Assembly (NCBI GenBank): GCA_002794735.1
Contig: NBAZ01000001.1
Span: forward strand, 372,001 to 436,000
Length of the DNA: 64,000 nt
Origin: Pyrrhoderma lamaoense
Taxonomy: Eukaryota > Basidiomycota > Agaricomycetes > Hymenochaetales > Hymenochaetaceae
Reading direction: 5' to 3'
Shown here: piece by piece, positions 51,984 through 62,936 of the stretch
Layout: each line of letters begins with the position of its first letter
How positions within the stretch are numbered: the first letter of the stretch is position 1
The notes under the pieces: model-generated
Database searches by the model: none
What the model was told of the DNA's origin: nothing
Seen by the model: the letters and a program-made list of their open reading frames with translations, nothing else
Translations under genes and position numbers: made by a program

Positions 51984-53258
51984 AAACTCTTATTTGTACT
52001 TTATATTTTCTATCACATGTCTTTCTTTCTCCTACTTTCTTCGTTACCTTGTTAATTAGCCTATCTTTATTTGTATCAATCCCAATATATCCTTTGCTCG
52101 TATTCAACTCCGCCGTAGTTAGAGAATTTGCGGGGCTGTACACTCAGATATCTATCATGATGCACAGCCATAGGCATATCATGAAGCTCATCTACGTTTC
52201 CCATCAAAGTTGATCTAGTTGTTGAGTCGTTTCAACTATTCACTCCGTAAAATTGCTTGCTTAAGGTTACGAATCAAACGGTAGGACGATATCTCAACCC
52301 TATCTTCCACCAGTACATTCTATATCCAACTATTATGAGATGAGAAATCGTGGAACAACAAGCGACTTTGGATATTTACTCGCTTACATTGAGGTACCAT
52401 TCACTTGTGTACTAGCGCCTGGCGTCCATGATAATACCTAGCCGTAGCTAACAAAAATAAACAAAAGTTCCATGAGTCAAGAACTCACATTGATGTTATC
52501 AAATAGCTCACTATTGATTGTTAGATATTGATAGGTAGTATGATCTTCATAAAATCTTGTCATACTGAGGATGTAGAATAAATTCAGCTCTTTCTTTGCT
52601 TCTCTAATAACAATAAACAAAGACAAACAAACAGAAAAGTTATAAAGAGTAGATGAACAAGATTTTATTCGTTTATTTAGTTTAGGTGCCCATACGAAGC
52701 GTACATATCTTATGCAAGCTCATTCAAGCATCTAATATTGAACCTGACGTTATACATTGATCTCTCTTTAAGAGGAAAGTATTAGCAATCACTCATTATT
52801 GTTTCTGAAAACTCACTGGAGCAGACTGCCTTTTCTGAGTCAGATACATAAAACACGTGCATGACTAGTGTATTGTTAATTATCACTTTCTCTACGCATG
52901 ATTACCAGGGTATGCTCTATTCCAGCTACTTGTGACCATTAGCGAGTGTATACTTAGTCGTTATAGAGTCTAATCAGGTCACTATCATATGCGATTATAA
53001 AGTACTGATGAAATCACCACGTGCTTGATATTGTTACGTTGGTATTAAATATATCATTGATTGGTCTGAATCCAGCTGTACCGGTGATATCCACAAGCAA
53101 TCTTATACCTCAATGCAGCTCGAGAGAGATGAGCTTTAGCTATTCGAGTCTCACGAGTTGTGTCTAGTACCCTCTCTCTGCAAGTTTCCTCTTTTTCTCG
53201 AGCCCCTCTGGGTCTATTGGTCAAAACATTTTCGCACACCTTTTATTATTGCTACGTC
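51984..53258. other. Intergenic, B1 to type-A promoter A2
   Basis: AT-rich spacer. From about 52550 to 53250 it resembles the region 62280-62930 before A3, so promoter and upstream DNA were duplicated together with the gene. I recognise no coding exon. Confidence 0.5.
53018..53023. promoter_or_regulatory. CACGTG element upstream of NLR A2
   Basis: Sits in AAATCACCACGTGCTTGATA, 236 bp before the A2 ATG. Nearly the same 20-mer occurs before A3, and the core decamer also occurs before A1. Confidence 0.5.
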
Positions 53259-56200
53259 ATGTCTGCCAGCAAGTACTTCACTCTGAAAGGTACAGATGAT
53301 CTCTATACCACTATTCATAGTAACTCATCTGTCAACATCCATTAATAACCAGTATCAAATGCTAAGGTCACGGATCTTTGGGACGAATGTCTATCAACTA
53401 GGCGATCTAGAGAGATTTTCAAGAAAGAGTCGAATTTCCTTACAGAAATCTCGATCAGTAGTGTTACTCAGCAGATTGGGAAAGCTAAGAAGGCGACGTC
53501 GGTGTCAGAGGTTGAGTGGAATGGTCATTTCCCTATGTGAGTCTTGAACCTTCTACCGCTCAGACTACGCCAAGTTCTCATTCATTGAACAAGATTATGT
53601 TCGAGTGTATCGTCGCAGTTATCCATCAAAATCAAGGTTGATGATTACTGTATTGGCTTTGTGGAGTTATCTCTAGATGAACTGCAACGTCGTGGTAAAA
53701 ACGAAGGTGCGGTTTTATTCACATTTCTCAGTAAAATAGTACTATTTCCAATTGTTACACAACAGAAACTACCATTCATCCCGAGAATAAACCGAAGTCA
53801 GATGTGACAGGATCGATCTCCCTTCATCTCGAAGAGTCAAATGCAGAAGAAGTCGCTAGACTTGCGATGGAAAATCTCGCCAGGTTCTTCGTGAAAAAGA
53901 TATAGAAAAAGCAAATACAATTCTCGAGCGCTTCGAAGAGGTCCTCCCTTATTTTGATGGGGTAGTGGAAGTGATAGATCAGTTAGCTAATGTATGTTGA
54001 TTACGTTGATGATATCGCTACTCCGTTAATCAATTTTAAAAGCTACATTCTTATTTAGAAGTGATTGTAAAGATTCTGACAATACCGTACAAGGTGTGTC
54101 AAACTGCAGATGTCTCTGAGCTGTTCTAATATATAAATAAACGGACAGGGTATCTCAAAACAAGTGAAATTGGATAAAGAGATAACGATTTAAAACTCTC
54201 TTTGAGAAAGCGATTGAAATTATTTTAGAATTGAGAGAGATCCGTGATCCAATCGATTATCTTACTGCAAATAAGATTCGATTCCTAGACTTTATCACCC
54301 AGTGCAGTATCTTTATCCAAGGCTACGTACAACACACGTTCTTTGGTATGAGAATTTAGATATTGAGCCCAGAAACAATCTAAACTACACATACAGGGCG
54401 TCTTATTCAATGGAAGGAAAAGGAGAAATAGAGGAATTCAAAAGGAATCTAGAGGAACTAGTGAAGGATATGGGGCAAGCCATCGGAATTCAAACATCTG
54501 TAGATGCAAATACCACGCGGAAACTCGTCACTGATATGCATGGAAGAATGGACAAGGATGATAGAACGAAGTTACTTGAAGGTAGGATGGTGATACTTAG
54601 AAACACACAATATAGCTAACAATCTTTCAGAGTTGAAGAACAAACTTCAGCCTATAGAGGTAACTGGTCTAGAAGCAAATCGATCAAGGTGTCTTGATAA
54701 TACCCGGTCGATGAATTGCAGATAATCCAATCCTGGGTTGAAGATCTAAGCCAGCCTAACCTGTTCTTGCTTACGGGATTGGCAGGGACGGGAAGAGTAC
54801 GATAGCGAGGACGATAGCGCAGATATTTGAAGAGAAGGGGCAACTCGGAGCATACATATTCTTCGTCAGAGGAAAATCAGACCCAAGTACCGCATCAAAC
54901 ACTATTCTCAACACTGTGATACAGACAGTTGCATACAATTTGGCTTGCATCAGTCCGATTATAGCAAATTCTATCAAGGAGTATCTCAGTAAGAACCAGG
55001 GACTACGTTTCCCATCGACAGACATATTATATAGAAATCTTCTACATGAACCACTTCAGATTGCAGCAGGAGAGGATATACGAGACCCAATCCTGATTGT
55101 CCTTGACGCCCTCGACGAGTGTGGGGCTTCCGATGCACAGAGGCAGATCTCTGTCTTTCTCAAAGAGAAGATTCGTACATTGCCATCTTGTTTCCGCTTT
55201 CTCGTTACAAGCAGACCTGAAGGAGGTATTGCTTCCCTACTATCTTCACCAGTCCCCCATTTACACAAGGAACTACTTTGCAACAAGGATGATGTACTTG
55301 CATTCATTAAGCACGAAATGAATTCGCTGAGAGAAGACAAGAGAATTATTGTGCCACATGACTGGCCCTGGGATGAGAGTATGCAGTGCCTAGGAGATGC
55401 TGCTGATGGCTTGTTCATATGGGCGGCGACAGCAGTTAGATTCTTTGCACAAAGAAAGGAAGAATCTTTGAGCATCTAAAGGAGCTATTAAAGGACATGA
55501 CGAAGCTAAGTGCTAGTCTGTACTATCTATACGATACAGTACTTGAAAACTCGATCGATTGGGATGATGTAGTAACGAAGGATCGGTTTACAAGCATTTT
55601 TGCACTCATCCTGTTTGGAAAAGAAACATTCGCAGACGATGTGGTAGATGAAATTCTTGGACTGGAGAGAGGGGCAACGGAAGACATACTGAACCATCTC
55701 CAGTCCTTAGTCATGTATAAGCCTGGTGAACCAATCCGAATCCATCATACCTCTCTATATGATTACCTCACGTCACATGAGTGCGTAGGAAGGAGATGGT
55801 ACATTAATCCTGACATAGCTAAGGAAGGGATCACGTCGCACTGCTTCGAGGTGATGAAGCGTGAGCTGAAGTTCAACATATGTAGTCTGGAGACATCGTT
55901 TGAACGAAATTCGGACGTACAGGACCTTGAGGAGCGGATAAGGGCCAACATATCCTCTTCGCTACTGTATTCTTGTCGCTATTGGGCATCTCATCTATGG
56001 GATGTTTCATATTCGGATAAGCTTTCGTATCAATTGGAAGCCTTCGCTCTTACGCGATTGCTATTTTGGATCGAAGTCCTCAGTCTAACCGGTACACTAT
56101 ATGAACGCGGACTGTCAGCACTAACGAGTGCACTCGAATGGCTTGAGGTGGGTGCTTAAACGTTGTTTGATATCTATTACTCACGTCTGTATAGTTAAGA

Positions 56201-58405
56201 CATACAGAGCTAACGAACTTCCTGGCCGATGCCCGGAATCAAATCAATACATATCTGTATCCGTTATCCCAGAGCGTCCCACACATCTATATGTCATTCC
56301 TTCCTATGGTAAAGCAGACTTCTATCGTCAGCATGCACTACACGAAGCAATCGCCTTCCCTTTCCCGTGTTGAGTATATTGGCGAGAGGGCACAAACAGC
56401 GTACATAAGAAGCATTGACGTTGGAAGCCCTGTCTTATCTATTTCTTATTCTCGAGATGGATTGCGCATTACATCGATATCTGATGACGGTGTTTGCGTA
56501 TGGGATACAAAGACTGGTATTCTTCTCCTTGGCCCGCTCCAGAATGAAGGAGCCACTGTCTCTAGTGTTGCTTTCTCTGCGGCTGGAGAACGCATCGTTA
56601 CAGGAGACGGTAACGGTAATATCACAGTATGGAATGCGACTAGTGGTGAAATTGTCCAAAAACAATCCGAGGGTCATTCAAAGTCTGTCAATTCTATCGC
56701 GATCTCCCCTTGTGGTATATATATAGCATCTGGATCTTCTGACAAAACTGTTCGGATGTGGTATTCCAAGAATGGTGTGGCAGTCGGGGACCCATTGGAA
56801 GGGCATTCTGAAGAAGTGTATTCTGTATCGTTCTCCCCTAATGGTCGATATCTTGCGTCATGCTCATTTAATGGAAGCATCACTATTTGGGGTGTAGAAA
56901 GTAGAACGATGGTGTCTCGCCTAGCTAATAAAGGCGGTATTTGTTGCACTTCCTTTTCTGTAGACAGTGAGAAGATCGTTTCAGGATCATGGAATGAAGT
57001 GGATATTTGGGATGTGTCCACTGGCGAAGTGTTGCGTACGTTTAAGGGAGATGGTATGTATCATGTAAGATCGGTTGCGTATTCTCGCGACGGTAAGCAC
57101 ATTTTATCAGGGAGTCAGGACATGACAGTGCGAATGTGGGTTGCAGAGGACAGTAATGCACCTCCGAAGCCGTTTCAGGGTCATACTGACGGCGTCACCT
57201 CTGTCTCATTCGCGCCCGCTGGTCCGGTCTTTGCCTCTGGATCTGATGATGGGACGATTAAAGTATGGGATATAGCAAGAGCAGAAGAAGAGGAGGGGGC
57301 AAACATCGAAGGACATTCGGCTGCAATAGCTGCAACTGCATGCTCGCCAAATGGAGAATACATTGTCTCAGGTGCCGATGATATGACGGTGTGCTTGTGG
57401 AGAGTTGAAAGTGGTGAACTCATAAAAATATTTAAAGGTCATACATGGAGAGTCTCCTGCGTTGCCTTTTCATCCGACAATGTCCATTTCGCTTCGGGTT
57501 CCATGGACAGTAAAGTGAGAGTCTGGAGTATTCACGGTGAACTCGTCACTTGCCTCCAGCATTCTGGTTGTGTCGATTCAATCGCATTTTCTCCCGTTCA
57601 GTTGCAGCTTGCTTCAGCCTCAGGCAATGAAATCCGAGTGTGGAATATCAAAAGCGGAGAATCGGCCGGCCCTGAACTCAATAATAACGCATTGCTTAAG
57701 TCACTCGCTTACTCACCAGACGGCAAGAAGATCGTCACCGGATCGGTTGACAGAACTGTCCGAATATGGAGTTCCTCGAATGGAAAATTACTTCGCGAGC
57801 TGAAAGGTCACACACAACGGGTCAACTCCGTTCAATATTCATACGATGGATCGCGTATCGTCTCCGGATCTGATCGTGAAATAATAATATGGGATGTAGG
57901 AACCGGCCAAAGAGTCGGTCAACCAATTGAAGAGAGAGCTTGGAATGTCTGCTTCTCTCCTGATAACAAGTGGATTGGTTCAGCATGGTATAACTCTGTT
58001 CACCTGTGGATTGCGACGTCTGGCGACCTTTACTTCCGAGCTCGGGTTGAAGCAGGCGCTAATTCTGTCATCTTCCTCCCTACATCTGACAGTAAATGCA
58101 TTAAGTTTGCTTCAGCCTCTCGGTATGGAGTAATCCAAATTTGGTTCTTGTACGTTGAATCGGTGGAGAGAACCTGGATGATGAACTCCGATGGTTGGTT
58201 GACAGGAAACGACGACAAGTTACTCATCTGGATCCCTGAGGACCTCCGTCGATCTCTGATATTTGGTCCATGTATACGCACTTTGAATACAAAGTTCTCG
58301 ATAAAGTTAAGTCTTTCGGACCATCTGGGCAATCGATGGGCTGGATGTTTTTCTCCCTTCACCGAAGATCAAACTTTCGCGATGAATTCTCCACCATTCT
58401 CTTAA
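53259..58405 (+). CDS. NLR A2: C2-like / NACHT / 14-blade WD40 receptor
   Basis: Exons: 53259-53289, 53353-53536, 53594-53706, 53766-53991, 54043-54093, 54149-54345, 54397-54581, 54631-56147, 56195-58405. The C2-like N-domain and linker match A1 and A3. The NACHT has a Walker A at 54776-54801 that needs one A restored to read GLAGTGKST, then ILIVLDALDECG and RFLVTSRPEG. Later come GLFIWAATAVRFF and HHTSLYDYLTSHE. The last exon is open and encodes 14 WD40 blades, enough for two seven-blade propellers, then DGWLTGNDDKLLIWIPEDLR. This C-terminal half is the best preserved in the array. One-base breaks by comparison with A1/A3 are near 53883 (CCC run), 54185, 54410 (A-run), 54708, 54795 and 55455. 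The likely role is sensing of a ligand or non-self signal, by analogy with HET-E-type proteins; no ligand is implied by sequence. Confidence 0.83.
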
Positions 58406-59918
58406 GCTACAACACCGTCTATCTTTGATTTCATGACTCAATTTCGATCTGTAAATTATCATCTTTACTTTATACTTTTTGTTGTCTGTCTTTTCTTCTT
58501 TTACTTTCTTCGTTTTCTTTAGAGACCAGCCTGATTTTGTCCATCTGCATCAACCTCGATCTGTCACTTGCATACGATCCACTCCGTCTGTGGTTTGAAA
58601 AGTACTGGTCTTTATATGTTTAGTAAATATGCATTTTTTTCCAGTTATGATCATATCATGAAATGCACCCAATAGGCTACTCGTTCAAGCTAAGTTGATT
58701 GCGAGGTTCTATAAACTGATCAATCGGAATTTCAAAGTGAGAACGTTTTCTTACTCAAGATTACAAAACAAAGTGGCAAGAAAAAGTATATTTTTTAACG
58801 AGTAAATCCATGCATAGCCACTTGCTTTGAGAAACGGAAAGCACGGCACACGATCAAGTACTTAAAATAGGCTTATTATAACTATGATAAGCACGCTAAT
58901 ATATCAGGTATCTCGATCTACTGATAGGTGCTGATGAAAGATCCTCTGGCTTGTCGCAGATAAGCAGTAATTTAATTGTCAAGGTCGAAAAGCTTGCGAA
59001 AAAAGTATCGTAGGTCAGATTTTTGGCTTTAGTAATTCATTCAACGCATTACAAGTTGTTCATCGCCATTACAATTCTTGTTTACAGAATGGTTAGATTG
59101 AAGTAAGTACCATGAATAAGGTAAGTAAAGGGTACAGATCATCAAAACAGAATGTCAGTTAAAGTCAAACAACAAACAAAGAGTAAAAGGCCAGTTAAGA
59201 GGTTCGAGCCACTATAAGACAGCTTTGAATAAGTTCAAGATAACACGTAAGGAGGGAGGATATCACAAAGGTAGAAGGAACAAATAATTGAATTGTTTGG
59301 GTGGATCACCAATTTTATGAGATGGAACACATTCGGAAGAGTAAGTGATTAGACAACTCCAAGTCTGATCATCCCTTCTCTTGCACGAAGCCGCTGGATA
59401 AATTAGTTGATTTATCTGCTTACATGTATACGCCCTTTACACTATAGCCATCAAGAAGAAAACACCAGTCTTAGCTTAGTAGTTCTTCCTTCACAGTCCA
59501 TGATTCAAAACGTACAGCATTCTCGGGTCCATCGAATTTCCTACACGTGAATACTCAAAGTTCTTTCAGCTCAAGAACCTTTTTAACTCAAATAGAGATA
59601 TTCTGCAAGGTTACAAGTCACTTTGACTAGTATTCGGATACTCTCTATCAGTAACGCACAAGCGCTACCACGATGTAGATCGGTGCTGTTCACCTTTTTC
59701 AAACCGATCCTCGTAGGATGTAGTATGACATGATTTAAGGACTAAACAAGCACGATAGACGAAGAAAGGGGGAGGTTGCTCTTGAAAGAGATGATAATCA
59801 ATCAGTAATGATTATAGAATTACTATGGGAGATCACGGGCGGAGCTCGTAATACATCTCTATTTCATAGAAGCTGTTGGTTAAAAGCTGATGCTAAGCAT
59901 CGCATGCTGACATCACGT
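58406..59918. other. Intergenic, A2 to B2 remnant
   Basis: AT-rich 1.5-kb spacer with no recognised exon. The end at about 59880-59918 resembles the intron before the second exon of B1, so B2 starts here without a clear counterpart of the first B1 exon. Confidence 0.45.
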
Positions 59919-61860
59919 CAAATCAAAAGAAGCGCCCTGACTCTAAACTGTACGTTGAGGTCCTCCTTGGAAAGCAGAAATGAAAGACACTTGCCATTAG
60001 AGATATACCTCCTGTTTGGAATGTATCCATACCACTGTAGGTTTATATGTTGTGAATGTTACTATTTCTCAGTCTGATAGGTTAATTTGTCGAGCGTATG
60101 CTCAGAAACTGCACCGGATCTTATCCTCAGGATAATGAAAAAATGTCGAATAAGATTCTCGTATTCTTGAATCCAGTTGCTCCCCGGATGAGATAATTGA
60201 CAAAGCTGAGCAAGGTAATCCGACTCTTTTAAAATCTCTTTTGAGCTAGCTAATGATGACTATCTACAGAAGAGTGTATTCCCCTTTGTCCGATGAAGTC
60301 TGAGGCAGATTCCCCCTTTTAGGTATTCTTACAACTACGTACATCTGATGAAATGCAAAACTCCCAACTATACATATCGGAATCATCGCACTAAGTCTCT
60401 TAGGTATCACACTCTCTGATGAAGACCATAACATTATAGAGAAAGTATGCACCAGTGAAAAAACAAAGAATATCATACAGAGTGAAGGGCGGCAAAGTAT
60501 GATAGGCCAATGCGAGAACAAAAACGCATTCTTGAAGTTTGGTGATCTCGTATCGAGTATGAGTCAGTTAGAAAGCTACCTTTGAGTTTTTTACTAATCC
60601 AATTCGCTTAGGCAAATCCATACTTGACTTTAGGATGGTGCATTACATCAGGATTGGTCAAGGTCAAGTCTCAATACGTTGTTAAAAATGTTTATATACT
60701 TACACCTTGCAGGTTATTGTTGATCAGAAGATCAGCGACAAGAAGGCCAAGGATCTTGCAAAGGACCTGATGAATCTGTTTCTCCTTGTTGAAGATACAT
60801 CCTGCTCCAAGAACCCGACTAAATCTCTGAATGTGACTATTGCCGATGTAGGACCAACTAAGTAGATAGCCAGTCGTAGTGCATTTGTAACGCACTTTCT
60901 AACTCGCCGGAGAGTCCATTATTACTAGATTTCCTTACTCTCTGCCGCGTTCCCCGTCCATTTCTCTTACTATTTAGCTTCGATTCTTATTTTTACTTGA
61001 GGATAGGAGCTCGTTTATATGCCCCAATCAATTCTGATATCCTAAACCTTTCATCCACTGGGTTATAGCCACCTGGGAACCATGTTTTATTATTATTATC
61101 TACCCTTTGTCTTGCGTTTTGATGTATAAACCTCTAGACTTGAGGCCGTGGAAAAACAATGAACCCCCAATCAGTAAACTAACTTTTAACTACTCCCCCC
61201 CCCCGAACTAGTCTTCTGATAGTCTCCTGTACTCTATATCCTTCGCTCTACTTTCTATTAGGCTGCCCGGACATGTTTGTAACACCCTGACTGTGCTACA
61301 AGTCGTCCGGGCGGGCAGACAAATACATACTTTCATCTCAAGCTATAGCTTCGGTGGGGGCTTTATCTATACGTTTCTACTCTATCTACCTGTATGAGGA
61401 ATCTCACTTCGCCCATAGATCGCTATCTTCCTCTAGGCTTCGGCCGGATTTTTGGCTTTTCGCCCAAAGGCGAGTTTCTCGCTTTTGAGGCCCTGAAATC
61501 GAGCCGGAGCATCGTGTATGGTGTAGGTAGACTCTAAACCCCAAGTCCTTGCCACTAAATACGACTAAAAGATCCAACCCTGACCTTAAGTTAAGTTTTC
61601 ACCGATATCTTTAACCTGATAGCCCAGTGCAGCATGATAATCCAATTTTATGCACCCAAGGCAATCATCGGTTAGCTATATAAGAACAATATTATACATA
61701 TAGTTGGAATTAATTGAGTCTCTAGCTAGGGCCGTGAAGCTTAGCAAGAAAGCAGGGCTAGGCGATCCAGAGTCGTCTCTAGCCAAACTAAAAGACGACC
61801 TGTCACCGACAATAGGCCGTCAAGGCACTTTTAGGCATCAAGGGCAAGATTCATATGATA
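59919..61860 (+). pseudogene. NLR B2 remnant (type B, lacks NACHT and WD40)
   Basis: Homologous to the first ~1.2 kb of B1: C2-like exon (PDSKLYVEVLLGKQK), segments matching ELILKIKK and EASCSLSEIL of B1, the linker (ANPYLTLGWCITSGL) and the following helix. Lesions are structural. The acceptor before the second exon is changed (CACAG in B1, CACGT here). A TGG codon is TGA at 59981-59983. A 755-bp element splits the linker exon at 60847. Similarity to B1 stops near 61835, just before where the NACHT should begin. The sequence then passes into type-A upstream DNA. A short type-B linker piece (SLAKLKDDLS) is still readable at 61780-61810. No function as a receptor is possible. Confidence 0.8.
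60847..61601. mobile_element. Probable solo LTR inserted in B2
   Basis: Comparison with the uninterrupted B1 sequence (ATTGCCGATATC at about 47849) gives the exact insertion. The 755-bp element begins TGTAGG and ends TTTTCA, so it has TG...CA termini, and it is flanked by a CCGA direct repeat (60843-60846 and 61602-61605). Composition differs from the host locus, with CG-rich pieces and a stem GCCCGGAC/GTCCGGGC (61265-61272 with 61305-61312). There is no coding capacity. This fits a solo LTR left by recombination of a retrotransposon, probably Gypsy- or Copia-like. A non-LTR explanation (a MITE) is less likely, because no terminal inverted repeat is seen beyond TG/CA. Confidence 0.65.
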
Positions 61861-62936
61861 AAAACAAAAATATCATCCCGGCAAGTCTGATATATCAAAA
61901 CTTACTGTCACATCTCCTTTATGATGGATCTATCAAATCATAGAACAAACAATAAGCTTGCCTGTATCACATTGCTCTTGGCCTCCTAAAATCAAAAGAC
62001 GAGAAGATATGTACTACACTCCTTAAGATAGCATACAAAACACAGTAAACAGACTGCAGATTGACTGGTGTATACTACGGCTGGGTATACGAAGGTGTCC
62101 TAGAGATGATAAGCAACATATATACTTGGATATTCTCTTTCTTTAATTTGAGGAATCACTCGCTAATGTTATATCCAAACGTAGTAAATAGAACTAATCC
62201 AAATTCCTCGATTCAAGAGCTCATATAGATGATAGCAAATATCTTCTCACTGTCAATGATCTAAATAGTACAATTTCTTAGGTTCTTGGTGTACAGAGAG
62301 TGAGAAATGGAAAAGGGATCTCTGAGTCTCTCCCTGCGTCTCGTCATAACAGTAAACAAGGGCAAATAAACATAGAAGGTTTGAAGAAGATATAAATGAT
62401 TAATTATACAACTTAAGAACACTGTGTAAAATGCACATATCTGACTGAGAGTCCGGTATTATATACTGAAAAGGAAGGGCCAAGCACGCACTCACACTGT
62501 TGTTACAATTACAGACCTTCAAATGTGCAGGACTAGTATGGCCTTGATTTATGTTTCTTGTACAAGTAACCGCACTATGGAGCAGCTAGCTACTTGATGG
62601 CTAGTAGCGAGTATGTACTTCTATGAAGACTTAGTCACTATAGACTTAAAACAGGTCACTATCATATACGATATATAAAATTGATGAAATCACCACGTGT
62701 ATGATACTGTTACGCTGATGTTAAATATAGAATTGATTCGATTTTTTAGTCCAGTTTTACCGGTGATATCCACAAGCAGCTTTATACCCCGAGGCTGCCT
62801 GAGAGTGATGGCCTTCAGCTCTTCGAGTCGTCCGAGTCGTCACTAGTATTTCCTCACTTCAAGTTTCCTCTTCTATCTAGCTCCTCCGGATCGACTGGTA
62901 AACTGGTATTTTCATAACCTCTAGTACACTCACTTG
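61861..62936. other. Intergenic and type-A promoter A3
   Basis: AT-rich. From about 62280 it resembles the region before A2 (from about 52550), including AGGTCACTATCATAT and the CACGTG block. No coding exon is recognised. The junction where B2 lost its NACHT-WD40 half lies near the left edge. Confidence 0.5.
62694..62699. promoter_or_regulatory. CACGTG element upstream of NLR A3
   Basis: Within AAATCACCACGTGTATGATA, 238 bp before the A3 ATG. Position and flanks match those of A2. Confidence 0.5.

Noticed and set aside
59195..59215. tRNA-like B-box (GGTTCGAGCC)
   Set aside because: No matching A-box or paired acceptor and anticodon arms around it; treated as chance.
61265..61312. Terminator or riboswitch-like hairpin
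   Set aside because: The stem lies inside the probable solo LTR of a eukaryotic genome; a bacterial-type terminator or riboswitch is not expected.
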